NCBI GenBank assembly: GCA_947365245.1
Contig: CANAWG010000002.1
Span: 124,001-188,000, forward strand
Reading direction: 5' to 3'
Source of the DNA: an uncultured Oscillibacter sp.
GTDB lineage: Bacteria > Bacillota > Clostridia > Oscillospirales > Oscillospiraceae
DNA: 64,000 bases
The notes under the pieces were generated by a model. It did no database searches, was not told where the DNA came from, and saw nothing but the letters and a program-made list of their open reading frames with translations. Of this stretch, positions 56,003 through 64,000 are shown piece after piece. The stretch's first letter is position 1. The number at the start of each line of letters is the position of its first letter. The translations under genes were made by a program, and so were the position numbers.

Positions 56003-56691
56003 TTGAACACCTCCCGGAACAGCGCGTCCACGCTCATGCCTTTCTCCTCCCGGATCTCGTCCACGGAGGACTGGAGCATGATCTTTCCCCGGTTGATGAA
56101 GATCACCTCGTCCAACACTTTCTCCACGTCGGAGATCAGGTGGGTGGAGATGACCACCGCCGCCTCGGGGTTGTAGTTCCCGATGATGGTGGAGAGGATG
56201 TAGTCTCGGGTGGCCGGGTCCACGCCGCCGATGGGCTCATCCAGGAGATAGAGCTTCGCCTGGCGGCTCATGACCATGATGAGCTGCACTTTCTCCCGGG
56301 TGCCCTTGCTCATCTGCTTCACCCGCTGGGTGGAGGGGATGTCCAGGTGCTGGAGCATCTCCTCCGCCGCGTCCCGGCGGAAGTCCGGGTAGAAGTCGCC
56401 GTAGAAGTCCAGCAGCTGCCGGGCGGACATCCAGGTGGGGATGCAGGTGCGCTCCGGCAGATAGCTCACCAGGCCGTGGGTGGCCCGGCCGGGGGCGGCG
56501 CCGCAGATCAAAAGCTCTCCCTCGCTGGGGGTCAGCAGGCCGTTGGCCAGCTTGATGAGAGTGGTCTTGCCGCTGCCGTTGGGGCCCAGAAGCCCCACGA
56601 TCCGCCCCGGCTCCACGGTGAGATTCACCTGCTCCAACGCCGGGGCCTTGCCGTAGCGCTTGGTGAGATTGTTACATTGCAAGACTGACAT
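55996..56691 (-). CDS. ABC transporter ATP-binding protein
   Basis: A 231-residue ATPase with Walker A GPNGSGKTT (about 35-43), Walker B LYLLDEPIGGVDP (about 150) and switch His in VISTHLISD. The signature is QMSKGTREK, degenerate in the same way as in the ATPase at 29517. ATG 56691 follows GGAGACGGCG; an upstream extension to 56733 overlaps the GntR gene. It lies between its GntR regulator and permease. Confidence 0.93.
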   Translation of the reverse strand: MSVLQCNNLTKRYGKAPALEQVNLTVEPGRIVGLLGPNGSGKTTLIKLANGLLTPSEGELLICGAAPGRATHGLVSYLPERTCIPTWMSARQLLDFYGDFYPDFRRDAAEEMLQHLDIPSTQRVKQMSKGTREKVQLIMVMSRQAKLYLLDEPIGGVDPATRDYILSTIIGNYNPEAAVVISTHLISDVEKVLDEVIFINRGKIMLQSSVDEIREEKGMSVDALFREVFKC

Positions 56692-57064
56692 CGCCGTCTC
56701 CTCCTCCCTTGATTTCCTGCCGCAGCATTTCAATCACATCCTCCCGCCGGTAGCCCAGGCGGGTCATGGCGTCCAGGAAAGCGCTGATGTGCCGCTCCGC
56801 CAGGGCGCGTTTCGCCGTTTCGATCATTTCCTTGTCCTCCGTCACAAATCTGCCCGCGGTCCGCTGGCTGTACACCAGCCCGTCCCGCTCCAGTTCCGTC
56901 AGCGCCCGCTGCATGGTGTTGGGGTTTACCCCGGCCGCCGTGGCCAGGTCCCGCACCGACGGCAGGCGCTCCCCCGGCGGAAACACGCCGGAGACGATGC
57001 CCACCTTGATCTGCTGGACCAGCTGGGCGTAGATGGGGGCGCCGTCGTTAAACTGCCATAACAT
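56672..57064 (-). CDS. GntR-family regulator, YtrA type
   Basis: A 130-residue regulator with the winged HTH (PIYAQLVQQIKVGIVSG; SVRDLATAAGVNPNTMQRAL) and a short C-terminal helix pair. It is paralogous to the regulator at 30410, with the same operon plan after it. It probably represses its own promoter through the inverted repeat at 57091-57112. Confidence 0.92.
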   Translation of the reverse strand: MLWQFNDGAPIYAQLVQQIKVGIVSGVFPPGERLPSVRDLATAAGVNPNTMQRALTELERDGLVYSQRTAGRFVTEDKEMIETAKRALAERHISAFLDAMTRLGYRREDVIEMLRQEIKGGGDGDVSLAM

Positions 57065-57090
57065 TGCTAACCTCCTGTACAGCTGTATGC

Positions 57091-57136
57091 TTGTATTATG
57101 TAACTAATACAATAGCACAGATTTTCAATTTGTCAA
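57091..57136 (-). promoter_or_regulatory. promoter and operator of the second GntR operon
   Basis: On the minus strand TTGACA (complement of 57131-57136), 16 bases and TATTGT (complement of 57109-57114). A perfect inverted repeat TTGTATTA-N6-TAATACAA (57091-57112) overlaps the -10 and the start point, an ideal repressor position. Confidence 0.82.
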
Positions 57137-57164
57137 GGGGAAACCATGAAAATTTCCCAAAAAT

Positions 57165-57195
57165 TTTTGCGCCCCGGCGGAAACCGCTGGGGCGC
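57165..57195 (-). terminator. terminator of the membrane XRE gene
   Basis: A stem GCGCCCC(A/G)GCGG around a TTT-containing loop (57169-57195) is followed on the minus strand by AAAAATTTTT. Confidence 0.7.
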
Positions 57196-57209
57196 GGGGG
57201 GGTACAGCG

Positions 57210-57878
57210 TCATTCTGGCTTTTTGTCCCGGCGCTTCCGGGATGGGAGAAAGGCCAGGAGGAGGCCCAGAGCCAGTACGATGAGGAGAAGCTTTCCACTG
57301 TAAGGGGAGCCGCTGGGTCCCTCTCCCTCCGGCAGAAAGCGGTCCAGAACCCCGGCCAGACACACGGGGAGCATCATCAGCCCGCCCCCCAGCACCAGGG
57401 CCCAGCCCAGGTCCTGCCGCCGGAAACGGCCCGCCCGCCGCCAGCGCCTTGCCCAGAGGGCGCCCCCGGCGGCGACGGAGGCACCGGGGAGGAGGTAGAC
57501 AACGGACATATAGACAGCGGCAAGCCGGTTATCGATCCCAAAGGCTATGGCGGCCACAGGGAGCATCCGGAGGCACAGGATCGCCCCCCAGAGGGCCAAG
57601 GCCCAGGCCAGCAGAAAGCCGTATTTCCGCCACACGTCCCCCGGATCCGGCAGGGGCCGGGAGGCCGGGGGGAAGTGCTCCGGGCCGTCCTTTAATAAAT
57701 AGTCGGTGGTGACGTGGAAGTGGTCGCTGATGCGGACGACCTTTTCCGTCTCCGGCATGGTCTCGTCCCGCTCCCAGCGGCTCACCGCCTGACGGCTGAC
57801 ATTCAGCAGCTCCGCCAGGGCGTCCTGGCTGAGGCCCTCCCGGGCGCGGAGCTTTTGCAGTTTTTCACCGAAAGTCAT
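57210..57878 (-). CDS. membrane-bound XRE-family regulator
   Basis: A 222-residue protein: an N-terminal Cro/C1 HTH (LRAREGLSQDALAELLNVSRQAVSRWE, shown here in part as LAELLNVSRQAVSRWERDE) followed by VTTDYLLKDG, then four hydrophobic helices (about 85-107, 117-137, 155-175, 195-212) and a basic end KRRDKKPE. HTH proteins with a C-terminal membrane domain are common in Clostridia and may sense the membrane or a partner. ATG 57878 follows GGGAGG; the ORF extension to 58175 overlaps the HAD gene and lacks a ribosome site. Confidence 0.88.
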   Translation of the reverse strand: MTFGEKLQKLRAREGLSQDALAELLNVSRQAVSRWERDETMPETEKVVRISDHFHVTTDYLLKDGPEHFPPASRPLPDPGDVWRKYGFLLAWALALWGAILCLRMLPVAAIAFGIDNRLAAVYMSVVYLLPGASVAAGGALWARRWRRAGRFRRQDLGWALVLGGGLMMLPVCLAGVLDRFLPEGEGPSGSPYSGKLLLIVLALGLLLAFLPSRKRRDKKPE

Positions 57879-58014
57879 TGTAGACGTCCTCCCCTCTGTT
57901 TGGATGGGAACATCGTACCAGATCCGGCGCGGCTTGACCAGCAACCCGGGGCGGAAGTTCCGCAACCTGAGATTGCGGGGGAGGTATTTCCGCCCGCGGG
58001 GCGGGGCGGGGACC

Positions 58015-58857
58015 TCAGTACCGCCGGTCCAGGATCTCCACCACGTCCGCCAGCGCCCCCTCCCGGGCGTCGCAGACAACCGTTGCTCCGCACTCCCGCA
58101 CGGCGGAAATACAGTTGGCAGGGGCAAACCCCTCCCGGGCGGCGGTGAGCATGGAGATGTCGTTGGCCTCGTCACCCACGCAGTAGACGTGGTCCATGGA
58201 GACTCCCAGCCGGTCCGCCAGCCGGCGGATCATGCTGCCCTTGGTGGCGCCCTTTACGGTGGTCTCCAGCAGCGTCCGGCCGGAGAAGATCAGCTCGTAG
58301 TCCCTGTTCCATCCCTGCTCTTTCAGGAAAGCGGCGATGGCCTCCAGCGTCTCATGATCCGACTCGAAGAGGAGCTTTCCCAGGGGCAGGGGGACCGCCT
58401 GGAGACTGGGGGCCTCGGTGACGGCCACGCGGGTCAGGTGCTCGTGCTGGCGGGTGTATTCGTTGGGGTGGACGGCGTGGATGACGTTGCCGATGTGGTA
58501 GGCCTCCACCGCCGCCGCCGGGAAGCGGTCCAGAATGACCTGGCCCCGCTCCAGAGCGGTCTCGTCCAGCAGGGCGGTCTCCAGGTACTCCCCGGTGGAG
58601 AAGTCGTACAGCGCCGCGCCGTTGCACACAATGCCCGGGGCGTTCATGGGCACCAGGTCCGCGTATTTGATGAAAGCCGCCAGCGCCCGGCCGGTGGACA
58701 CGGCAAACCGGCCGCCCTGGGCCATGAAGTATGTCAGGGCCTCCCGATTCCGCTCCGGCAGGGGCGGCACCGGCGTCCCGGCGCGCAGGGCCTCCTCGGT
58801 GTAGATCAAGGTGTTGTCAAAGTCGCTGGCCAGCAGCACGCCGGTGAATTTTCCCAT
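58015..58857 (-). CDS. HAD-family (Cof-type) phosphatase
   Basis: A 280-residue HAD hydrolase of the Cof/IIB group. The nucleophile motif is LLASDFDNTLIYT (about 8-20), motif II STGRALAA (about 54), the Lys is in GATKGSMIRRL (about 204) and motif IV is VYCVGDEANDISML (about 220-233). Such enzymes dephosphorylate sugar phosphates or nucleotides; the substrate is unknown. ATG 58857 lies after GAGAGGAGAAC. It stands between ricT and the membrane XRE gene on the same strand. Confidence 0.9.
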   Translation of the reverse strand: MGKFTGVLLASDFDNTLIYTEEALRAGTPVPPLPERNREALTYFMAQGGRFAVSTGRALAAFIKYADLVPMNAPGIVCNGAALYDFSTGEYLETALLDETALERGQVILDRFPAAAVEAYHIGNVIHAVHPNEYTRQHEHLTRVAVTEAPSLQAVPLPLGKLLFESDHETLEAIAAFLKEQGWNRDYELIFSGRTLLETTVKGATKGSMIRRLADRLGVSMDHVYCVGDEANDISMLTAAREGFAPANCISAVRECGATVVCDAREGALADVVEILDRRY

Positions 58858-58876
58858 GGGTGTTCTCCTCTCTTTC

Positions 58877-58914
58877 AAAAAAAGCCCCGCCGCCCGCACA
58901 GCGGACGGCGGGGC
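58877..58914 (-). terminator. terminator of holB-ricT
   Basis: A stem GCCCCGCCG/CGGCGGGGC (58884-58914) is followed on the minus strand by TTTTTTT. Confidence 0.88.
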
Positions 58915-58929
58915 GCGTCGTCGGGATTT

Positions 58930-60135
58930 TTACTCGCCCTTGGGCGGCGTGCCGCCGCCCTTGCCCCGGCGGCGATTGCCACGGTAGTAGGGCTTGCGGC
59001 GTTTGGCGGACTCCCCGCCGCTCTCGCCGGCGGGCTTGGCCTGCTGGGTCTGCTTTCCGCCGGCGTTCTTTTTGTCCGCGGGGCGCTCCTCCGCCGGACG
59101 GGACTGCCCGCCGTGGCTCCGCCGTCCGCCCCGGTGGCGGCGGCGGGAGCGGCTCTCGCCGCCCTCCTGGCCGAACTTCTCCCGGACGGGGGCGTCCTCC
59201 AGGGGATGGTCCATGTAGAACGGCGTGGCGAAGACGGGGGCCTCCAGGGGCTCCTCCGTCCGCTCCTCCACGTACCGGGCGGGCCGCTCGGGGATCTCGA
59301 TGCCCTCCCGGCTGCCCTTGCCGTTGCGCAGCACCTTGATCTCACAGCTGCGGTACGTCCTCAGCGGCTCGTTGGGGGCGGCGGAGTCCAGGGAGACCTT
59401 CACGGTCTCCCGCAGCAGGTCCACGCTCTTCACGTTGCCCGGGCCGTCGGGGGTCTGGACGAAGCTCTCCGCCTTGGGCATCCGCTTGGCGGCGTCCTCG
59501 TATGCGTTTTGCTCGTACTTCAAACAGCACATCAGCCGCCCGCAGGTGCCGGAGATCTTGGTGGGGTTCAGGCTGAGATTCTGGGTCTTGGCCATCTTGA
59601 TGGAGACGGGGAGAAAGCCGTCCAAAAACTGGGAGCAGCAAAAAGGCCGCCCGCAGATACCCAGGCCCCCCACCATCTTGGCCTCGTCCCGCACGCCGAT
59701 CTGCCGGAGCTCGATGCGGGCCCGGAACACGGAGGCCAGATCCCGCACCAGCTCCCGGAAGTCCACCCGGCCGTCGGCGGTGAAGTAGAAGATGATCTTG
59801 TTTCCGTCAAAGCTGGCGGAGACGTTTACCAGCTTCATCTCCAGGCCGTGGGCGGCAATCTTCCGCTCGCAGATGTCAAAGGCCTCCCGCTCTTTTTTTC
59901 TGTTGTACTCCACGGTGCGGCAGTCGCTCTCCGTGGCCAGGCGCAGCATGGCGCACAGGGGGCGGACCACGGCGGAGTCCTCCACCTCGTGGTTGCCCTC
60001 CGTGCAGGTGGCGAACTCCGGGCCCTGGGCGGTCTCCACGATCACCTTGTCGCCCATCTTCACCAGGACCCCTCTGGGGTCAAAGTAATAATTCTTGCAG
60101 CCGCCCCGAAAGCGGACGCTGATCACTTCAGTCAA
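58930..60135 (-). CDS. ricT: PSP1-domain protein RicT (YaaT)
   Basis: A 401-residue protein of the RicT/YaaT family. In Bacillus it forms the RicAFT complex that steers RNA processing by RNase Y, binds iron-sulfur clusters, and affects sporulation and biofilm. The conserved cysteines are all present: GLGICGRPFCCSQF (about 157-170) and GTCGRLMCCLKYE (about 195-207). The core ends near residue 290; the remaining ~110 residues are an Arg/Gly/Lys-rich tail (RSRRRHRGGRRSHGG, RRKPYYRGNRRRGKGGG), likely RNA-binding. Its start overlaps the holB stop by 4 bases, the usual holB-ricT order. Confidence 0.94.
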   Translation of the reverse strand: MTEVISVRFRGGCKNYYFDPRGVLVKMGDKVIVETAQGPEFATCTEGNHEVEDSAVVRPLCAMLRLATESDCRTVEYNRKKEREAFDICERKIAAHGLEMKLVNVSASFDGNKIIFYFTADGRVDFRELVRDLASVFRARIELRQIGVRDEAKMVGGLGICGRPFCCSQFLDGFLPVSIKMAKTQNLSLNPTKISGTCGRLMCCLKYEQNAYEDAAKRMPKAESFVQTPDGPGNVKSVDLLRETVKVSLDSAAPNEPLRTYRSCEIKVLRNGKGSREGIEIPERPARYVEERTEEPLEAPVFATPFYMDHPLEDAPVREKFGQEGGESRSRRRHRGGRRSHGGQSRPAEERPADKKNAGGKQTQQAKPAGESGGESAKRRKPYYRGNRRRGKGGGTPPKGE

Positions 60136-60989
60136 AAGATATCCTCCAATTCCACCGCCAGGGCGCCCAGCACATGGTTGGGTCCAACGTTATAGGCGCA
60201 CTCCCTGCGGTACTTCTGCAACACTTCTATTGTGCGCATAATTTGGGATTTTGTCAAGTTTTTCGCGAGAAAAGACGACAGCTCCCGGAGATTTTCCGAC
60301 GGCTGCTGCCCGTGGAGCAGCAGCAGCGCGGCCGCGAAAACCTCCCGGCACCCCTCCAGTGCCGCGGCCAGGTCCTCCCGGGAGGTCTTCTTCCGCTCCA
60401 GCCGGGTGGTCAGCTCCGCGACGCCGCCCCGTTTCCTGGCCCCCACACAGCGGCAAAGCTGCTCCGCCGCCTCCGGGAAAGTGCCTCCCTCCCGGGCCGC
60501 GGGGGAGCCGGGGCGGAGCTCCACGCAGCGGGAGCGCAGGGTCTGGAGCACCGCGGCGCTGTTTTCCGCGCAGAAGAGGAAAGCGGCGTAGGGCGGCCCC
60601 TCCTCCACGATCTTCAGCATCACGTTCTGGTCCTGCTCCGTCAGCAGGGCGCAGTCCGGGAAGATGTAGACTTTCCGCCGGCCCTCGTTGGGGCGGACGT
60701 AGGCGTCCGCCCGGAGGCTGCGCACCATGTCCACGGCGACGTATTTGTGCTTTTCGTCCCGGACGGTGGTGACGTCCGGGTGGATGTCCGAAAAGACTTT
60801 CCGGCAGGCGGGGCAGACGCCGCAGGGCCGCGTCTCCCCGCTCCGGCACTCCAGGGCGGCGGCGGCGTACCGGGCGGCGGCGGTCAGGTCGCCGTCGCCG
60901 GTGAACAGCAGCGCGTGGGACAGCGCGTCCCGCCCGGCGGCCTCCCGGATGCGGACGGCGGCGGGATCGGCGGGGGAAAACGAGGCCAT
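60132..60989 (-). CDS. holB: DNA polymerase III delta' subunit
   Basis: A 285-residue clamp-loader subunit. The N-terminus has ALLFTGDGDLTAAARY at the Walker A place, without the P-loop Lys, as expected for delta'. The zinc module CRSGETRPCGVCPACRKV (about 48-65) and the VYIFPDCALLTEQDQNVMLK stretch (about 107-126) are typical. It loads the beta clamp with the tau and delta subunits. It has its own promoter and is coupled to ricT by overlap. Confidence 0.92.
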   Translation of the reverse strand: MASFSPADPAAVRIREAAGRDALSHALLFTGDGDLTAAARYAAAALECRSGETRPCGVCPACRKVFSDIHPDVTTVRDEKHKYVAVDMVRSLRADAYVRPNEGRRKVYIFPDCALLTEQDQNVMLKIVEEGPPYAAFLFCAENSAAVLQTLRSRCVELRPGSPAAREGGTFPEAAEQLCRCVGARKRGGVAELTTRLERKKTSREDLAAALEGCREVFAAALLLLHGQQPSENLRELSSFLAKNLTKSQIMRTIEVLQKYRRECAYNVGPNHVLGALAVELEDIF

Positions 60990-61083
60990 GGCGGTCCCTC
61001 CTGACGAAAAATGATGTTTATTGCTTTCAAACAGACCGGCTGAGGTTCTGGAAAGATTTCCGGATTTTCAATTCGGGAGTTCT

Positions 61084-61112
61084 ATTATACCCCGTCGGGC
61101 CGGCGAATGCAA
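61084..61112 (-). promoter_or_regulatory. holB-ricT promoter
   Basis: TTGCAT (complement of 61107-61112), 17 bases and TATAAT (complement of 61084-61089), with an ~85-base leader. Confidence 0.82.
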
Positions 61113-61278
61113 GTCCCGCCCCCGCCCGGGAGGGGGCGGACCGTCGGGAGCCGCGGTTGGGAGAAGGGACAAAAATGGAATGTATTTCCGGCGCGGCTGA
61201 CAAGGATTTTGTGCAAAGCGCCCAGGACTTGGGCGAGTTCTTTCGATTTCCTGCGAACTTCTTTATGATATTTATGAA
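61113..61278. other. gap between holB and ppdK promoters
   Basis: No gene was seen. A CCCGCCCCCGCCCGGG/AGGGGGCGG inverted region lies at 61114-61140 and an inverted pair GCGCCCAGGAC.../TTGGGCG near 61219-61236. The sequence between 61200 and 61278 is less GC-rich and may hold regulatory sites for ppdK. Confidence 0.4.
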
Positions 61279-61307
61279 TTGTTTTCCGCAAAAGCACCTA
61301 TTATAAT
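61279..61307 (+). promoter_or_regulatory. ppdK promoter
   Basis: TTGTTT (61279-61284), 17 bases and TATAAT (61302-61307), with a ~95-base leader before the start. Confidence 0.8.
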
Positions 61308-61407
61308 AATATAGCTGAATGATTCGACGGATGCGGCGCAGAATCGTTTGCGGATACAGAAGATACTCTGCCCGGCGGGGCGGAGATTAAAAAACGGAGG
61401 AATGAAG

Positions 61408-64000
61408 ATGAGCAAAAAGTACTGCTACCTGTTCACCGAGGGCAACGCCAACATGCGGGAGCTCCTGGGCGGCAAGGGCGCCAACCTGGCGGAGATGACC
61501 AACATCGGCCTGCCGGTGCCCCAGGGCTTCACCATTACCACCGAGGCCTGCACCCAGTACTACGAGGACGGCCAGAAGATCAACGATGAGATCTTTGCCG
61601 AGATTATGGAGTACATCGAGAAGATGGAGAACATCACCGGCAAGAAGTTCGGCGACATGGAGAACCCCCTCCTGGTCTCCGTCCGCTCCGGCGCCCGAGC
61701 CTCCATGCCCGGTATGATGGACACCATCCTGAACTTAGGCCTCAACGAGACCGTGGTGGACGTGCTGGCCAAGAAGTCGGGCAACCCCCGCTGGGCCTGG
61801 GACTGCTACCGCCGTTTCATCCAGATGTACTCCGATGTGGTGATGGAAGTCGGCAAGAAGTACTTTGAGCAGCTCATCGACAAGATGAAAGAGGCCCGGG
61901 GCGTCACCCAGGACGTGGAGCTGACCGCCGAGGACCTCAAGGAGCTGGCCGGTCAGTTCAAGGCCGAGTACAAGTCCAAGATCGGACAGGACTTCCCCTC
62001 CGACCCCAAGGAGCAGCTGATGGGCGCCGTCAAGGCCGTCTTCCGCTCCTGGGACAACCCCCGGGCCAATGTCTACCGCCGGGACAACGACATCCCCTAC
62101 TCCTGGGGCACCGCCGTCAACGTCCAGTCCATGGCCTTTGGCAACATGGGCGACGACTGCGGCACCGGCGTTGCCTTTACCCGCAACCCCGCCACCGGCG
62201 AGCGCAAGCTCTTCGGCGAGTTCCTCACCAACGCCCAGGGCGAGGACGTGGTGGCCGGCGTCCGGACCCCCATGCCCATCAGCGAGATGGCCGACAAGTT
62301 CCCCGAGGCGTTCAGCCAGTTTGAGAAGGTCTGCAAGATCCTGGAGGATCACTATCACGACATGCAGGACATGGAGTTCACCGTGGAGGCGGGGAAGCTC
62401 TACATGCTCCAGACCCGCAACGGCAAGCGCACCCCCGCCGCCGCTTTGAAGATCGCCTGCGACCTGGTGGACGAGGGGCAGATCAACGAAAAGCAGGCCG
62501 TGGCCATGATCGAGCCCCGGTCCCTGGATACGCTCCTCCATCCCCAGTTTGACGCCGCCGCCCTGAAGGCCGCCCCCGTGGCGGGCCACGCCCTGGGCGC
62601 CTCCCCCGGCGCCGCCAGCGGCAGGATCGTCTTCACCGCCGAGGACGCCAAGGAGTGGGCCTCCCGGGGCGAAAAGGTGGTTCTGGTCCGCCTGGAGACC
62701 TCTCCCGAGGACATCGAGGGCATGAAAGCCGCCCAGGGCATCCTCACCGTCCGCGGCGGCATGACCTCCCACGCCGCCGTGGTGGCCCGGGGCATGGGCC
62801 GCTGCTGCGTCTCCGGCTGCGGCGACATCAACATGGACGAGGAGAACAAGAAGTTTGAGCTCTCCGGCAAGACCTACCGCGAGGGCGACTGGCTGAGCCT
62901 GGACGGCTCCACCGGCAAGATCTACGACGGGGCCATCCCCACCGTGGACGCCACCATCGGCGGCGAGTTCGCCCGCGTCATGGGCTGGGCGGACAAGTAC
63001 CGCCGCCTGGGCGTCCGCACCAACGCCGACACCCCCCACGACGCCGCCCAGGCCCGGAAGTTCGGCGCCGAGGGCATCGGCCTTTGCCGCACCGAGCACA
63101 TGTTCTTCAACGACGACCGCATCCAGGCCATCCGGGAGATGATCTGCTCCGACACCGTGGAGCAGCGGGAGAAAGCCCTGGCCAAGCTGGAGCCCATGCA
63201 GCAGAGCGACTTTGAGGGCATTTACGAGGCCATGGAGGGTCTGCCCGTCACCATCCGCTACCTGGATCCCCCCCTGCACGAGTTCGTGCCCACCGAGGAG
63301 GCCGACATCGAGGCCATGGCCAAGAGCATGGGCAAGAGCGTGGAGGACATCAAGGCCATCATCGCCGGCCTCCATGAGTTCAACCCCATGATGGGCCACC
63401 GCGGCTGCCGCCTCAGCGTCACGTTCCCGGAGATCGCCAAGATGCAGACCCGGGCCGTCATCAAGGCCGCCCTGGCTGTCCAGGCCCGCCACCCCGAGTG
63501 GACCATGGTGCCCGAGATCATGATCCCCCTGGTGGGCGAGCTGAAGGAGTTCGACTACGTGAAGAGCATTGTCACCAGCGTCGCCGACCAGCTCATCAAG
63601 GAGGCCGGCAGCGATATGAAGTACCTGGTGGGCAACATGATCGAAATCCCCCGCGCCGCCATGTGCGCCGACGACATCGCCCCCCACTCCGCTTTCTTCT
63701 CCTTTGGCTCCAACGACCTGACCCAGCTGGTCTTCGGCTTCAGCCGGGACGACGCGGGCAAGTTCCTGGACGCCTACTACGACAAGAAGATCTATGAGAA
63801 CGACCCCTTCGCCAAGCTGGACCAGCACGGCGTGGGCCGGCTGATCTCCAACGCCGCCCGCTGGGGCCGGTCCACCAATCCGGACCTGCACTTAGGCATC
63901 TGCGGCGAGCACGGCGGCGACCCCTCCAGCGTGGAGTTCTGCCACAAGATCGGCCTGGACTATGTGTCCTGCTCGCCTTTCCGGGTGCCCATCGCCCGCC
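61408..64000 (+). CDS. ppdK: pyruvate, phosphate dikinase, last residues outside window
   Basis: PPDK interconverts pyruvate, ATP and phosphate with PEP, AMP and pyrophosphate, a pyrophosphate-linked glycolytic enzyme common in Clostridia. In the 864 residues seen are the N-terminal ATP-grasp (GGKGANLAEMTNIGLPVP), the phospho-His loop GGMTSHAAVVARGMG (about 455) and the C-terminal PEP barrel with GSNDLTQLVFGFSRDD and catalytic Cys in GICGEHGGDP. Homologues end about ten residues after VPIAR, so almost all is present. Of two in-frame ATGs I chose 61408, which lies 7 bases after GGAGG; the one at 61402 is too close. Confidence 0.97.
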   Translation, partial: MSKKYCYLFTEGNANMRELLGGKGANLAEMTNIGLPVPQGFTITTEACTQYYEDGQKINDEIFAEIMEYIEKMENITGKKFGDMENPLLVSVRSGARASMPGMMDTILNLGLNETVVDVLAKKSGNPRWAWDCYRRFIQMYSDVVMEVGKKYFEQLIDKMKEARGVTQDVELTAEDLKELAGQFKAEYKSKIGQDFPSDPKEQLMGAVKAVFRSWDNPRANVYRRDNDIPYSWGTAVNVQSMAFGNMGDDCGTGVAFTRNPATGERKLFGEFLTNAQGEDVVAGVRTPMPISEMADKFPEAFSQFEKVCKILEDHYHDMQDMEFTVEAGKLYMLQTRNGKRTPAAALKIACDLVDEGQINEKQAVAMIEPRSLDTLLHPQFDAAALKAAPVAGHALGASPGAASGRIVFTAEDAKEWASRGEKVVLVRLETSPEDIEGMKAAQGILTVRGGMTSHAAVVARGMGRCCVSGCGDINMDEENKKFELSGKTYREGDWLSLDGSTGKIYDGAIPTVDATIGGEFARVMGWADKYRRLGVRTNADTPHDAAQARKFGAEGIGLCRTEHMFFNDDRIQAIREMICSDTVEQREKALAKLEPMQQSDFEGIYEAMEGLPVTIRYLDPPLHEFVPTEEADIEAMAKSMGKSVEDIKAIIAGLHEFNPMMGHRGCRLSVTFPEIAKMQTRAVIKAALAVQARHPEWTMVPEIMIPLVGELKEFDYVKSIVTSVADQLIKEAGSDMKYLVGNMIEIPRAAMCADDIAPHSAFFSFGSNDLTQLVFGFSRDDAGKFLDAYYDKKIYENDPFAKLDQHGVGRLISNAARWGRSTNPDLHLGICGEHGGDPSSVEFCHKIGLDYVSCSPFRVPIAR

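Noticed and set aside
61085..61297. 70-codon minus-strand ORF between holB and ppdK
   Set aside because: It overlaps the holB and ppdK promoters and has no ribosome site.

Overview
This window is GC-rich, densely coded bacterial DNA with the marks of a Firmicute of the class Clostridia, most like the high-GC gut Oscillospiraceae (Flavonifractor/Lawsonibacter/Oscillibacter-type). The reasons are sigma-A promoters with strong AGGAGG-type ribosome sites, a T-box leader on ileS, a long-form ribosome hibernation factor, a holB-ricT pair, YtrA-type GntR/ABC operons, single-chain pyruvate:ferredoxin oxidoreductase, and pyruvate phosphate dikinase. The genus-level placement is inference. No tRNA, rRNA, CRISPR array, insertion sequence or prophage was seen.

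Layout. 1-3.6 kb: the 5' part of a DEAD-box helicase gene (cut by the window edge), a small XRE regulator, a decayed sigma-factor gene, and a c-di-GMP pair (receiver-GGDEF protein and PilZ protein). 3.7-12.4 kb: a complete glycogen operon on the minus strand, glgB-glgC-glgD-glgA-glgP. 12.7-18.2 kb: TSUP permease, aspartate racemase-like protein and nifJ (PFOR). 18.4-20.1 kb: a GGGtGRT-family protein with a NifU-like scaffold, convergent to nifJ. 20.3-22.7 kb: XRE regulator divergent from a 59-aa protein, a striking triplex-forming intergenic element, a lipoprotein and exonuclease III. 22.8-25.9 kb: ileS with its T-box. 26-31 kb: two paralogous ~55-aa proteins around an XRE regulator, then a GntR-ABC-permease-amidase operon. 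31-35 kb: rpsO, pnp with a long leader hairpin, a zinc-ribbon protein and a PIN-like protein.

35.3-48.7 kb is a galactose regulon: mglBAC transporter, a YesN/YesM two-component system with two extra sugar-binding proteins, and galK-galT-galM. Import, probable extracellular sensing and the Leloir pathway sit side by side on one strand. 48.8-52.4 kb holds an exported M3-type metallopeptidase and a lower-GC patch with a frameshifted AraC regulator and a GlcG/HbpS-like protein. 52.9-64 kb: hpf, an XRE regulator divergent from a small protein, a second GntR/ABC operon followed by a COG2426-type membrane protein and a lipoprotein, a membrane XRE protein, a HAD phosphatase, ricT, holB, and ppdK, which runs off the end about ten codons short.

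The metabolic logic is coherent: galactose is imported and turned into glucose-1-phosphate, glucose-1-phosphate is stored as or released from glycogen, and PpdK and PFOR lie in the lower part of glycolysis and pyruvate oxidation. The best candidates for undescribed biology are the 16-triplet mirror-repeat/hairpin element at 20965-21032, the GGGtGRT-scaffold pair with an operator inside its promoter, and the galactose sensor cluster with two extra binding proteins.
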